Assembly (NCBI RefSeq): GCF_002158905.1 | Contig: NZ_CP021431.1 | Coordinates: 806,001 to 870,000, forward strand | Length of the DNA: 64,000 nt | DNA from: Yoonia vestfoldensis | Lineage (GTDB): Bacteria; Pseudomonadota; Alphaproteobacteria; Rhodobacterales; Rhodobacteraceae | Reading direction: 5' to 3' | Part shown: in pieces, positions 18,270 to 27,727 of the stretch | How positions within the stretch are numbered: the first letter of the stretch is position 1 | How the letters are laid out: the number at the start of each line of letters is the position of its first letter | Program-made: the position numbers and the translations under genes | Notes under the pieces: model-generated | Databases searched by the model: none | Seen by the model: the letters and a program-made list of their open reading frames with translations, nothing else | Told to the model about the DNA's origin: nothing

Positions 18270-19070
18270 ATGACATCTTCTGACATTTTGTTGCACGATC
18301 TGGATGCAAGCGGCATCCTGCGCCTGACGCTCAATGATGTGGGGCGGCGCAATGCGCTGTCCGAGGCGATGCTGGCCGCATTAGGCGCCAGTTTTGCTGA
18401 TGCCGGGTCCGATCCTGCGGTGCGGGTCATCGTTCTGGCCGCCAATGGCCCGGCCTTTTGTGCCGGTCATGACTTGAAGGAAATGACCGCCGGGCGCGCG
18501 GCGGATGACGGGGGCAAGGCCTATTTTGCAAAGGTCATGTCCCTTTGCGCGGGGGTCATGCAGGGGATCGTCAATTGCCCGAAACCGGTGATTGCCGAGG
18601 TGACAGGTATCGCCACCGCCGCTGGCTGCCAGCTGGTGGCAAGCTGTGATCTGGCGATCGCGGCGGATGGCGCGCAATTCAGCACGCCGGGGGTGCATAT
18701 CGGGTTGTTCTGTTCGACGCCCATGGTGGCGCTGTCGCGCAATGTGGCGGATAAACATGCAATGGAAATGCTGCTGACCGGCGATATGACCAGCGCTGCG
18801 CGCGCCGCCGAGATCGGGCTGGTCAACCGCGCTGTCGCCGCCGAGGCCCTGCCCGATGCCGTCATGACGATGGCGCGCAAGATCGCGTCGAAATCCAGCA
18901 TGACGCTGGCCACCGGCAAACGCGCCTATTATGCGCAGCGCGAGATGACCCTGGCTGATGCCTATGATTATGCATCGGGGGTCATGGTGGAAAACATGCT
19001 GGCGCAGGATGCCAAAGAAGGTATCGGCGCCTTTGTTGAAAAACGCATGCCCCAATGGCAAGATGCCTGA
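18270..19070 (+). CDS. Enoyl-CoA hydratase/isomerase family protein (ECHDC3-like)
   Basis: A 266-aa crotonase-fold enzyme. Oxyanion-hole segments are AFCAGHDLKEM (about residues 64-74) and VTGIATAAGCQLVASCDLA (about 111-129). The FSTPGVHIGLFCSTPMVAL stretch is typical of the ECHDC3-like branch. It acts on CoA thioesters; in this operon it could hydrate an unsaturated thioester as DmdD does with methylthioacryloyl-CoA, but it is not clearly a DmdD orthologue. It is followed three bases later by the acyl-CoA synthetase gene. Confidence 0.88.
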   Translation: MTSSDILLHDLDASGILRLTLNDVGRRNALSEAMLAALGASFADAGSDPAVRVIVLAANGPAFCAGHDLKEMTAGRAADDGGKAYFAKVMSLCAGVMQGIVNCPKPVIAEVTGIATAAGCQLVASCDLAIAADGAQFSTPGVHIGLFCSTPMVALSRNVADKHAMEMLLTGDMTSAARAAEIGLVNRAVAAEALPDAVMTMARKIASKSSMTLATGKRAYYAQREMTLADAYDYASGVMVENMLAQDAKEGIGAFVEKRMPQWQDA

Positions 19071-19073
19071 GCC

Positions 19074-20723
19074 ATGCAGATGACCCCCTATGACAAAGAT
19101 CTGGACCGCAACCCGGCAAATTACCAGCCGCTGACGCCGCTGACATTTCTGGAACGCGCGGCATCGGTCTTTCCCGATCACACCGCGATCGTGCATGGCC
19201 CGTTGCGGCGCAGTTACGCGGAATTTTACGCGCGCGCCCGCCAGCTGGCATCGGCCTTGGCGCAGCAGGGCATCGGGCGGGGCGATACGGTCTCGGCGGT
19301 TCTGGCCAATACGCCCGCGATGCTGGAATGTCATTACGGCGTGCCGATGACGGGCGGCGTGCTGCATTCGGTCAACACGCGTCTGGATGCCTCGGTGATC
19401 GCGTTCCAGCTGGACCACGCCCTGTCCAAAGTCGTGATCGTGGACCGTGAATTCATGCCATTGGTCCAGGAGGCGCTGGCCTTGGCGACAGTGTCCCCCA
19501 TGGTCATTCAATATGATGATGCGGAATTCACTGGCCCTGCCGTGCCGACAGATGCCGCTGATTATGAAACCTTTCTGGCCAAAGGCGATCCTGCATTCGA
19601 CTGGCTGATGCCGCGCGATGAATGGGATGCGATTGCGATCAATTATACATCCGGCACGACAGGGGACCCCAAAGGTGTGGTGTCGCATCACCGCGGGGCC
19701 TATCTTTTGGCGCAGGGCAATGCGCTGACCACCTCGATGGCAAAACATGCGGTCTATCTGTGGACCCTGCCGATGTTTCACTGCAACGGCTGGTGCTTTC
19801 CCTGGACGCTCTCGGCGATCATCGGCACCCATGTCTGCCTGCGCCAGGTGCGCGCAGAACCGATCTGGACCGCCTTGGCCGAAGAGGGCGTGACCCATCT
19901 ATGCGGCGCACCGATTGTCATGTCGCTGATGATCTCTGCGCCCGCCGCGCAAAAGCGCAAGCTCGATCACAAGGTGCAGGTCTTTACCGCCGCAGCGCCG
20001 CCGCCCGAAAAGCTGTTGGCGGATATGAAACTGGCAGGGTTTGACGTCACGCATCTTTACGGGCTGACTGAAACCTATGGCCCCGCCGTTGTGAATGACT
20101 GGCATCAGGATTGGTCCGACCTGCCGCCAGCGGAACAGGCCGCGCTGAAGTCACGCCAAGGCGTGCGCTATCTGCCGTTGGAGGGGCTGGACGTTCTGGA
20201 CCCCGACACGATGCTGCCGGTCCCGCGCGACGGCAAAACCATGGGCGAGGTCATGTTTCGCGGCAATGTCGTGATGAAAGGCTATTTCCGCAACCCCAAA
20301 GCCACGCAAGAGGCCTTTGCAGGGGGCTGGTTCCATTCCGGCGATCTGGGCGTGCGGCATCCCGATGGCTATATCCAGCTCAAGGACCGGTCCAAGGATA
20401 TCATCATCTCTGGGGGCGAAAACATCTCTTCGATCGAGGTGGAAGAGGCGCTCTATCGTCACCCCGCGGTCGAAATTGCCGCCGTCGTTGCCATGCCGCA
20501 TGACAAATGGGGCGAAACGCCCTGCGCCTTTATCGAGCTGGCCGCGGGCCAAACCCTGGACGCAGCTGCGCTGGGCCAGTGGTGCAAGGGCCAGCTTGCG
20601 CCTTACAAAGTGCCACGGCATTTCGTTTTCATGCCTATTCCGCGCACCTCGACCGGCAAGATCCAGAAATTCGTCTTGCGCGACCAGGCCCGGCAGATCG
20701 CGAAAACAACACCAGCCGGCTAA
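19074..20723 (+). CDS. AMP-binding acyl-CoA synthetase (possibly DmdB-like)
   Basis: A 549-aa ANL-superfamily ligase. Core motifs are in order: the P-loop YTSGTTGDPKGV near residue 190, HLYGLTETYG near 328, GWFHSGDLG near 419, KDRSKDIIISGGENIS near 438, and PRTSTGKIQK with the catalytic lysine near the C-terminus. It activates a carboxylic acid through an acyl-AMP to its CoA thioester. Members of this branch include medium-chain and 3-methylmercaptopropionate CoA ligases. Position behind a DmdA-like gene and a hydratase suggests the latter, but specificity cannot be read from the sequence. Confidence 0.85.
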   Translation: MQMTPYDKDLDRNPANYQPLTPLTFLERAASVFPDHTAIVHGPLRRSYAEFYARARQLASALAQQGIGRGDTVSAVLANTPAMLECHYGVPMTGGVLHSVNTRLDASVIAFQLDHALSKVVIVDREFMPLVQEALALATVSPMVIQYDDAEFTGPAVPTDAADYETFLAKGDPAFDWLMPRDEWDAIAINYTSGTTGDPKGVVSHHRGAYLLAQGNALTTSMAKHAVYLWTLPMFHCNGWCFPWTLSAIIGTHVCLRQVRAEPIWTALAEEGVTHLCGAPIVMSLMISAPAAQKRKLDHKVQVFTAAAPPPEKLLADMKLAGFDVTHLYGLTETYGPAVVNDWHQDWSDLPPAEQAALKSRQGVRYLPLEGLDVLDPDTMLPVPRDGKTMGEVMFRGNVVMKGYFRNPKATQEAFAGGWFHSGDLGVRHPDGYIQLKDRSKDIIISGGENISSIEVEEALYRHPAVEIAAVVAMPHDKWGETPCAFIELAAGQTLDAAALGQWCKGQLAPYKVPRHFVFMPIPRTSTGKIQKFVLRDQARQIAKTTPAG

Positions 20724-20756
20724 AGGACCCCGGATATTGCCCGCGCCCAAGTGCCG

Positions 20757-21440
20757 TTATTCATGTGCGGCCAGATAGCCTTTGAGCATCTTTTTGAGCT
20801 TTTTATAATAGAACGGCGTTCCCCATAGGGCGCTGTCTTCAAGGCTTGCGTTCAGAATGGCCAGATCCAGATCTTTCAAGACGCCACCCAGCTCTTCAAG
20901 ATCAATTTGCAGATGCTGCGTTTGCGGGTTCTGCGCAAGGTAGCGATGAATAACCGGCGCAAGCTCGGCAACATGCGGATGAAATGCGCTATGCGTCGTA
21001 TAATGCTCGCGCCAGAGCATTTGCAGGATTTCATTGGGGATCGTGCAATTCGCCCCAAAGAAGACATCGGTGGTGAATGTGCAAAACTCGTCCAGGCTCA
21101 ACTGTTGTTGCGCCAGATGCTTTGCATAGACCTTGGTCGAAAGAAGGCAGGTCAGCTGATAGCCTTTGAACAGAAAGCCGGTGTATCCCTCAAACAATCT
21201 GAAAAAGGTCGACCGCGAATAGCCCGCCTTTTCCACGACATCCATCAGGTTGAACCCTTTGAGGCTTTTGGATCGCGCGCCCAAGCGCAGCGCTGCGACC
21301 AGAAAGGCGATGAAACGGTCATCGGGCACATGGATCGCGGCCGCCTGTTCGATTTCGGGCATCCAGACTTGCGCCAATTCACCTGGATCGGCTGGATGCG
21401 CTGCAAAATCGAATTTCGTTATAGCAGGAAATTCGTTCAT
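20757..21440 (-). CDS. TetR-like regulator with divergent ligand domain
   Basis: A 227-aa protein when started at ATG 21440; a TTG at 21473 would add 11 residues. Around residues 50-85 is a TetR-like HTH (NLMDVVEKAGYSRSTFFRLF) followed by a helical C-terminal part with no family I recognise. It converges with the acyl-CoA synthetase gene, separated by only about 30 bp, so it may regulate that cluster or be unrelated. The helix-turn-helix lies further from the N-terminus than in most TetR proteins. Confidence 0.7.
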   Translation of the reverse strand: MNEFPAITKFDFAAHPADPGELAQVWMPEIEQAAAIHVPDDRFIAFLVAALRLGARSKSLKGFNLMDVVEKAGYSRSTFFRLFEGYTGFLFKGYQLTCLLSTKVYAKHLAQQQLSLDEFCTFTTDVFFGANCTIPNEILQMLWREHYTTHSAFHPHVAELAPVIHRYLAQNPQTQHLQIDLEELGGVLKDLDLAILNASLEDSALWGTPFYYKKLKKMLKGYLAAHE

Positions 21441-21977
21441 CTCTTTACGATCGCCCTTGCGTTGAGAGGCCAATAAATCAACAGACGACAGCTGTTGCGG
21501 AACTTTATTTCACTCACCAAGGAAATCGAGACTGGCTAAATTCCGATGCTCGCCTGCTGCGCCAGCGGTGTCAAGGGCAGGGCGGTTTCACTACTTTATA
21601 TCGTAAAAACAATGATTTAAGTGGCAACCCCTTGACGGGGTTCCAGGCCTCTTTCAAAGGGTTGATCAAATGGTCAAATCTGTGGCCTTGGGTGTCGTGA
21701 AAGCAGCGACAGGATGCGGTGGGCTTTGCGGGTGATCGAAACGTCAATGTTACGAAACGCGCGTGATCTGGCAGGCAAACTGTTGGCATTGCACCATGAA
21801 TTGCCCCGGTGCGGGGTTGGTCGCTTGGGTCGTGGGAGGGTCTGATAGATGAATCGTTTGATCAACGGGATGATCCACCGGATCGCGTGCCCCGCGATAA
21901 AGGCAGGCGCCTGTCCAAATGTCGCAATCGTCCTACGGACCACGCCTTTTGCGCCCGCGCCAAAGAAGACCTGATCA
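21441..21977. other. Non-coding stretch of about 540 bp, nothing recognised
   Basis: No open frame here has a convincing ribosome-binding site and protein-like composition. Codon pattern is ambiguous and no repeat or transposase similarity was recognised. It may contain the regulator promoter at its left end. Confidence 0.4.
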
Positions 21978-22241
21978 ATGCGAAAGATCACTGATCATGA
22001 AAAGAAATTGCTGATCTTTGTGCTTCAGGCGTCACCTGGGGATTACATGCTATGCAGCTTGGGGAATTACAAGATCGCAAGCCAGTCCTCTGACTTCAGC
22101 GAAATGATCTATAAATTGGGTTATATTTATAAGGTGGTTGAAAAGGTCGATCACAGGATTATCGCGTTTTGGGGAAGAACATTAAAGCCATTGCATGATG
22201 ATATCGCGCTGGCGCTCAATCGGACAGCATCGCCATGCTGA
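21978..22241 (+). CDS. Hypothetical protein, 87 aa
   Basis: Opens with MRKITDHEKKLLIFVLQA and has a compact charged/hydrophobic pattern compatible with a small alpha/beta domain. No family recognised. The ribosome-binding site is weak. It precedes another small orphan gene by 28 bp in the same orientation, so the pair may be co-transcribed. Confidence 0.45.
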   Translation: MRKITDHEKKLLIFVLQASPGDYMLCSLGNYKIASQSSDFSEMIYKLGYIYKVVEKVDHRIIAFWGRTLKPLHDDIALALNRTASPC

Positions 22242-22269
22242 AAACCCGACTGGTCATGAAGGGAAGAAA

Positions 22270-22557
22270 ATGTCGTTTCAAAAAAAGTTGAATGAGCATC
22301 CGGCCACAGAAGCGGATAATATGGACCAGGTTGTTGATGCGACAAAACACAAATACCCCCGCCAAGTGCTGCAAACCTTCATTCAGACTGCGCCGCGCGG
22401 GTCACAAGCCATATATTTTCGAGGCCCTTTCTTGAATTCCTATAGCCTTGCGGAATTTGTTAGGGAAATGCATCTGCGGGGCCAATGCGAATTGGTTCAG
22501 CGGCGGATCAAAATCGGGCGCACCGCGATTTATGAATATATGATGGTCAAGCGCTAG
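22270..22557 (+). CDS. Hypothetical protein, 95 aa
   Basis: ATG 22270 has an AAGGGAAG ribosome-binding site nine bases upstream. The protein begins MSFQKKLNEHPATEADNM and contains a positively charged C-terminal half (VQRRIKIGRTAIYEYMMVKR). No known domain recognised; the basic tail could bind nucleic acid, which is only a guess. Confidence 0.5.
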   Translation: MSFQKKLNEHPATEADNMDQVVDATKHKYPRQVLQTFIQTAPRGSQAIYFRGPFLNSYSLAEFVREMHLRGQCELVQRRIKIGRTAIYEYMMVKR

Positions 22558-22719
22558 GTCATTCCAACATCATCCCAACCGCAAATGCGTATCCATCGGC
22601 AGAGGCTTTGTTTCTATGCCGACCGCCATCCGGCTTTCCGGCCATCGCGACCCGCCATGCGAGAGCACGCCTGCAGGGTCACCTCATCCACATCTTCCAA
22701 CGCATCCCAAGCCACCGGC

Positions 22720-23274
22720 CTATTGATCGCCGTTGTCTGCCAGCGGCCCGTATGTTGTGGATGGATCGGGGATGTTTTCGAGCACGACGTCGATGAAGTG
22801 GCAGACAAGTGCCGTGCGCCCCGGCACATCCGCCTTGCGAAAGATCGCGTTCAGCTGGGATTTCACGGTGGCTTCGCTCTTGCCGCGGGCCTTGGCGATT
22901 TCGGCGTTGGAATAGCCGCGCACCGCAAAGAGCGCGACCTCGCGTTCCGCTGGGCTGAGGCCCCAGGCGCAAAACTGATCATGCAGCACATCGACGAACT
23001 GGCCCGAGGCCACCTTGACCTGCTTTTCAACGCGGTCGACCCGGTAAAGGGTCTGCCGCAAAAGCGTGAAAGAGGCGGCAGCGCCAAGGACCAGACCCAG
23101 GCTGGCCCCGATCTGCAGGAATTCGCGCATGGTCCAGCTGATCGCCCAATGCCGTAGGCCCAAGACTTCTGTCACCAATTCAGCCACAAAGAAGGCCGCA
23201 CAGAGGCTTTGGAAAATCACGAGGATGACCAAGCGCAGAACAATGGATCTGCCAAAGATGCGTGGGTTGAGCAT
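22720..23274 (-). CDS. Membrane-anchored LuxR-type transcriptional regulator
   Basis: A 184-aa protein with two N-terminal transmembrane segments (about residues 12-34 and 53-72) and a GerE/LuxR helix-turn-helix at about residues 104-165: LSPAEREVALFAVRGYSNAE, then IAKARGKSEATVKSQLNAIF. Similar two-TM LuxR proteins in alphaproteobacteria are thought to read envelope signals. It is the first gene of a reverse-strand group in which two secreted low-complexity proteins lie on its upstream side, which suggests a common role at the envelope. Confidence 0.8.
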   Translation of the reverse strand: MLNPRIFGRSIVLRLVILVIFQSLCAAFFVAELVTEVLGLRHWAISWTMREFLQIGASLGLVLGAAASFTLLRQTLYRVDRVEKQVKVASGQFVDVLHDQFCAWGLSPAEREVALFAVRGYSNAEIAKARGKSEATVKSQLNAIFRKADVPGRTALVCHFIDVVLENIPDPSTTYGPLADNGDQ

Positions 23275-23336
23275 GGTTCCGTCCGTTCAGCCGCAGGGCA
23301 CTGCGCGGGAATTCACTGCCTGCGCAGAGGTTTCGG

Positions 23337-23849
23337 TCAGTCTGACCTGTTTGCGCGGCCGGCACCACCGTTGTTGCCTGATCCGCCGCCCGCGTTGGAC
23401 CTGCCGGTGGCATTTTCGGACCGGCCATTGCCCTGTGATCGCCCCCCGCCCGCACGCGCGCCGGTCTCGGGCGATGGGCCCGCGTTGTTGCCTGCATTGC
23501 CAGGGCGCGACGCGCTGCCCGTCAAATTCTGCGGCTCTGCGGTCAGGCCGTCATCAGGCGCGCGCAATCTGACGATATCAGAAAAGATTTCACCTGTCGT
23601 GCGGCTCATCACGATTTCACGGGTGGTTGTCGGATCGCTGGCAAAGACGCGGATCCGGCCCAGAAAACTGCGGGTAATGTCGTCGATCGTATATCCTGCA
23701 GCCTGAAGGTCGATCAGCAGATCGTCCAGATTGCGCACCTGCGCTGATGCAAGATTGTTGCCTTTTGCCGCGGCAGGCGGTGTATCCGCCGCAAGCGGCG
23801 TGCTGCACAAAGCTGCCGCACAAGCCAATAAGGTCAAAAAGATCTTCAA
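23337..23849 (-). CDS. Secreted Gly/Asn/Arg-rich hypothetical protein
   Basis: A 170-aa protein. I place the start at TTG 23849 because GGGAG lies nine bases upstream and the product then opens with a classic signal peptide (MKIFLTLLACAAALCSTPLA). Residues 30-100 look like a small PepSY-like fold (LDDLLIDLQAAGYTIDDITR, then FLGRIRVFASD). The last 60 residues are low-complexity Gly/Asn/Arg/Ser sequence, probably disordered. PepSY-like domains often bind metals or inhibit proteases; function here is unknown. Confidence 0.65.
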   Translation of the reverse strand: MKIFLTLLACAAALCSTPLAADTPPAAAKGNNLASAQVRNLDDLLIDLQAAGYTIDDITRSFLGRIRVFASDPTTTREIVMSRTTGEIFSDIVRLRAPDDGLTAEPQNLTGSASRPGNAGNNAGPSPETGARAGGGRSQGNGRSENATGRSNAGGGSGNNGGAGRANRSD

Positions 23850-24064
23850 ACCAATATGCTCCCAATAATCAGGCAATGCATGGGCGAGGCACTATAAATG
23901 ACCTGCACCCCGAGTGACACGATAACAGGGTCGGCAACAATCAACCCCTCGGCTGAAACGGGCTGTTTCATCCGAAAGGTTGAAACTCTGTCGCAGCCTG
24001 CCTTGCCTGCAAGGATCGCGCAAGCACCAGCCGGGCGCCAGCTGACTGACGCCCGCTGATCAGG

Positions 24065-24709
24065 TCACCACAGACCCAAAAGCTGCATCAATTCCTCTTC
24101 GGCTTGCGGCGATAGCTGCACACCACCGGTCAGTTCCGCGTAGGAGTCCGTATAATCGGCACTTGCCTCGATCAGGGCCAGTTCGGCATCATTGACCGCC
24201 GCTTGCAAATCCGACAGCTCCGCCTGGTACAGGGCGAGATCCGCGTCATATTCCGGCGTGCCCTCTGCGAAGTCAGATGAAAACGCCGGGTAATCCGCCA
24301 GTTCCTGGGTCGCATCATTCAGCGTGACTGTCGCGTCATAGACTGACTGATACTCGTTCTTGAAGGTGGCGAGCCGTCCGGGCATGCTGTCCGGGGCAGC
24401 ATTCGCCAATGCTTGCGGGCTGGCATTGGCTGCATTCAGACCTCTGAGCTCGGATGCCAGCGCGCCACGGTCGCGGGACTGCAAAGCCGCAGATGATTGG
24501 GCGCGCGCATTGGGCCGGTTCTCGGCGCCATTGGACCTGCGGTCGCTGTCTTGTCCACGGCCGCGCGCCTCAGCATTGCCCTTGCCACCTGATTGCCCCT
24601 GCGCATAGGCCGCATCGGTCATCAATGGCGTCACGATGGCAGCGCTGGACGTGGCCAATGCCATGGCCATCACGGCCGTTGAAAATAGGTTCTTTGATTG
24701 CATCGACAT
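24065..24709 (-). CDS. Secreted hypothetical protein with Gly/Arg/Asn-rich segment
   Basis: A 214-aa protein with GGAGGAA upstream of ATG 24709 and a signal peptide ending near AYAQG. Residues 36-75 are rich in Gly, Arg, Asn and Ala, echoing the tail of the neighbouring secreted protein. The C-terminal two thirds is acidic and helical (STVNDATQEL-like and ADLALYQAELSDLQAAVNDA segments), compatible with a coiled coil. Family not recognised. Likely periplasmic or extracellular. Confidence 0.7.
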   Translation of the reverse strand: MSMQSKNLFSTAVMAMALATSSAAIVTPLMTDAAYAQGQSGGKGNAEARGRGQDSDRRSNGAENRPNARAQSSAALQSRDRGALASELRGLNAANASPQALANAAPDSMPGRLATFKNEYQSVYDATVTLNDATQELADYPAFSSDFAEGTPEYDADLALYQAELSDLQAAVNDAELALIEASADYTDSYAELTGGVQLSPQAEEELMQLLGLW

Positions 24710-24805
24710 AGGGTTCCTCCATCCGTCAGTTCAAACGCGTTACATCGGACAGATGGCATCCGGCAGCGCGTTCAACCATCATCCTGACTGTCGAATTGCC
24801 TGCCT

Positions 24806-24985
24806 TCATCCCAAAGGTTGAAAGATCTGTTCTGCGCGGCGGGCAATAAGCGCCAATTGGCAAAGTGAATAGGGAAAGCGGTGTTTTTCCCACAGAAGCC
24901 GCCATCTATCGGCTGACGGATGCGCGATATGATCCCATTCTTCAGCCGCATCGCGCGCCCAATCACGCCGCCTGCCTGTGACCAT
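24806..24985 (-). CDS. Possible small hypothetical protein, 59 aa
   Basis: From ATG 24985 the frame encodes a Trp- and Arg-rich peptide with protein-like composition (DWARDAAEEWDHIAHP, then RFPYSLCQLALIARRAEQIF). A weak AAGAAAG lies just upstream, and the frame continues open to 25072. It occupies most of an otherwise empty 570-bp gap between the secreted protein gene and the DMT exporter gene. No family recognised. Confidence 0.4.
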   Translation of the reverse strand: MVTGRRRDWARDAAEEWDHIAHPSADRWRLLWEKHRFPYSLCQLALIARRAEQIFQPLG

Positions 24986-25286
24986 ATCTTTCTTGATGTG
25001 CCATGCTGTGTTCCTGCCCGTTTCGGCAAAGACTGCACTTGAAGAAGAGGTCAAATTGCTGTGATATTTCAATCAAGCATGTAAACCGGCGCATTTCGCT
25101 GGTCGAGGATGATATCCTGAAGAATTTTATCAAAACATTGGCAAGACAGCCGATACGCAATGCAATTTGGCGCATTTCACATTGCGAAATTGCCGATAGC
25201 CTGAGATCAGGATCAATGATCCAAACTGTCTATTGTTCCCCCATTATCCCACGGCGGGTGTTGACGCCTTTCAAAGTGAAACCAGC

Positions 25287-26189
25287 ATGACATCCGGCCG
25301 GTTCCAAAACCCCGCGTCCTATGGTGTGGGCCTTGCTTTGGCGGGGGCGCTGTTATTGACGCCCGATGCTTTGTTGATGCGCATCTCCGGCATGTCTGCC
25401 TTTCAGATGCTTGGATGGCGGGGGCTGTGTCTGGGGCTGATCTTTGTCATCATCTGGGCGCTGACCAGTGCGGCGCGGCGGCGCGATCTGATGACGCTGG
25501 GCAGCAGCACCGCGCTGATTGTGGTGGCGTCGCAAGTGATGAACACAACGCTTTTTCCCGTCGGCATCGCAATAGCGCCGGTTGCCCCCGTTCTGCTGGG
25601 GGTCGCCACCGTGCCGGTCTGGTCGGCATTGCTGGCGCAATGGCTCTATGCAGAAAAAGCGACCCGCGCCACATGGGTTGCCATCGCGCTGGTCATGATG
25701 GGGCTGGCATTGGCCATATCGGACAAGGGCGAGGCGGCGCTGGATGCCTATGCGCTTGCCGGTGCGGCCTGCGGGCTTGGCGTGGCTTTCGCGCTGGCGA
25801 TGATCTTTGTGACTTTGCGGCACAATCCCGGCTTGCCCTTGCTTTTGGTGATCGGTCTGGGGTCGCTGATATCGGGGATTTCGGGCTGGCTGATCACCGG
25901 GCCTGCGCAGATGGCCGATGGAACGCTATGGGCCGCATTGATCAGCGCCGTGATCATCCTGCCATTGTCCTTTTTCGCTTTGAACGAGGCCTCGCGCCAT
26001 ACCACCGCCGCCAATGTCAGCCTGCTGCTGCTGTTAGAGACGGTGCTTGCGCCATTCTGGGTATGGCTTGGCACCGGCGAAGCAGCCTCGCCACGCATGT
26101 TGATCGGCGGGGCAATCGTGATCGTGACGCTAGCGGCTTATGTGTTGCGCGGCCGCCGCCGCGCTGTTCTGGCAGCAGGCAAAGACTAG
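25287..26189 (+). CDS. EamA/DMT family exporter
   Basis: A 300-aa membrane protein with ten hydrophobic helices in two EamA repeats: first half GVGLALAGALLLTPDALLMR to about residue 135, second half from GAACGLGVAFALAMIFVTLR, closing with RMLIGGAIVIVTLAAYVLRG. Drug/metabolite transporters of this family export amino acids, nucleosides or other metabolites. I start it at ATG 25287 because upstream in-frame codons do not fit a membrane protein. No regulator is adjacent and the substrate is unknown. Confidence 0.88.
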   Translation: MTSGRFQNPASYGVGLALAGALLLTPDALLMRISGMSAFQMLGWRGLCLGLIFVIIWALTSAARRRDLMTLGSSTALIVVASQVMNTTLFPVGIAIAPVAPVLLGVATVPVWSALLAQWLYAEKATRATWVAIALVMMGLALAISDKGEAALDAYALAGAACGLGVAFALAMIFVTLRHNPGLPLLLVIGLGSLISGISGWLITGPAQMADGTLWAALISAVIILPLSFFALNEASRHTTAANVSLLLLLETVLAPFWVWLGTGEAASPRMLIGGAIVIVTLAAYVLRGRRRAVLAAGKD

Positions 26190-26228
26190 CCCGCAATGCT
26201 GTGTCGGTCGGGGTGGGCTGTGCCCGCA

Positions 26229-27452
26229 TCACGCTGCCATTGGTTGCGACCGGCGCGGCAGGATCGTGCGGGTCAGGATCAGCAGCATGATCGCGACATT
26301 GATGGCGTTCCAGACGATCCCGTTAATGAAGGCAAGCTGATAAGATCCCGTCACGTCATGTATCCACCCCGAGAGCCAGCCCCCAAGCGCCATGCCAAGG
26401 ATCGTCGCCATGATCACAAAACCAACCTGCGTGCCTGCTTCGCGGGCGGGCAGATATTCGCGCACGATCAGCGCATAGGCCGGAACAATACCACCTTGCG
26501 CCAATCCAAAGACCAGGCTGACCATGTAAAGTGACACAAGTCCTCCGGCCGGCAGATATAAAAACAGCGCCAGCATCTGCAGCGTTGACCCGATCAGCAG
26601 CGTCAGCACGCCGCCCAGCTGATCCGCCACCAGCCCCGAGATCAACCGCGACACCACGCCGCCAAGCAGCATCAGCGACAGCATTTCGGCCCCAACGGCT
26701 GGCCCATAGCCCCGGTCGACACAAAGCGCCACGATATGCACCTGTGGCATGGACATGGCGACGCAGCACCCCACGCCCGCCATCGCCAGCAACCAGCACA
26801 ATTTGCGTGACGAGAACCGGCAGGCCGCCCGATTGACCGAAGAGATCTGTGCCGCGGCGGCCATCGTATATTCGGGTACGCGGCGGCGCAGCATCAACGC
26901 CAGCGGAATAAGCAATGTCGTCACAATGACCGCCAGCGCCAGACAGACCATCCGCCACCCGTGATCTGCCAATACCCCGGCCAGCGCGATTGGCCAGATG
27001 GCGCCTGACAGATAATTACCGCTGGCCGCGACAGCCACGGCAATGCCGCGCCTGCGTTGAAACCAATGCGAGACATCGGCGATCAACGGCCCGAAACTGG
27101 CAGCAGAGCCAAGCCCGATCGCGAAATGCACCGCAGATAAGATGATGATCGACGGGCTTGCTGCGGCTGCCAGATAACCGATCCCAGAGATCAGGCTCGC
27201 CCCGATCAGCGCGCTGGTGATGCCGAATTTATCGACCGCCCGCCCAATCAGCAGGTTACCAAGCGCGAACCCCAGCATCGTCAGCGTATATGGCAAGGCA
27301 GAATCCGCCCGCGAGACCCCAAATTCGGCCTGTACAGCCGGCATGATCACGATGACGGACCACATGCCTACATTGCCAATCGTGGCAATCGCAAGTGTCA
27401 CAGCCAGCCGTGACCATGAATAGCGGCTGTCAAACACCAGTTGTTCAGACAT
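26229..27452 (-). CDS. MFS transporter
   Basis: A 407-aa major facilitator protein with 12 predicted TM segments. The loop 2-3 motif is IGRAVDKFGITSALIGASLI near residue 70, and a second-half equivalent appears as RLISGLVADQLGGVLTLLIG. Composition resembles the OFA/monocarboxylate-type group (FALGNLLIGR; GLGSAASFGPLIADVSHWFQ). Exports or imports a small organic acid in those groups; substrate here unknown. It converges with the DMT exporter gene. Confidence 0.88.
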   Translation of the reverse strand: MSEQLVFDSRYSWSRLAVTLAIATIGNVGMWSVIVIMPAVQAEFGVSRADSALPYTLTMLGFALGNLLIGRAVDKFGITSALIGASLISGIGYLAAAASPSIIILSAVHFAIGLGSAASFGPLIADVSHWFQRRRGIAVAVAASGNYLSGAIWPIALAGVLADHGWRMVCLALAVIVTTLLIPLALMLRRRVPEYTMAAAAQISSVNRAACRFSSRKLCWLLAMAGVGCCVAMSMPQVHIVALCVDRGYGPAVGAEMLSLMLLGGVVSRLISGLVADQLGGVLTLLIGSTLQMLALFLYLPAGGLVSLYMVSLVFGLAQGGIVPAYALIVREYLPAREAGTQVGFVIMATILGMALGGWLSGWIHDVTGSYQLAFINGIVWNAINVAIMLLILTRTILPRRSQPMAA

Positions 27453-27727
27453 GCCAGACCTCTGACGCGATGATCGCTTTTGTGGGCTGGAGCGCGCTTG
27501 CCCAGACAGGTGACGGGTTGTTTTTGATATTGTCCGGATTCGTCACCCGACCAACTCTGTCGCAAGATTGGTCATTTGCTGCGCAAAATCCAACATAAAA
27601 CTTGCTCATTTGATCGCGTGATCAGCGATCTCCGCAAATCTTGCAGCGCAGAGGGCAATAAAACCGTATCAGCGCGCGCGGTCGCTGACTGAAAGACCTC
27701 CGGGCACCTGTCCTATCGTGTTGCCAG

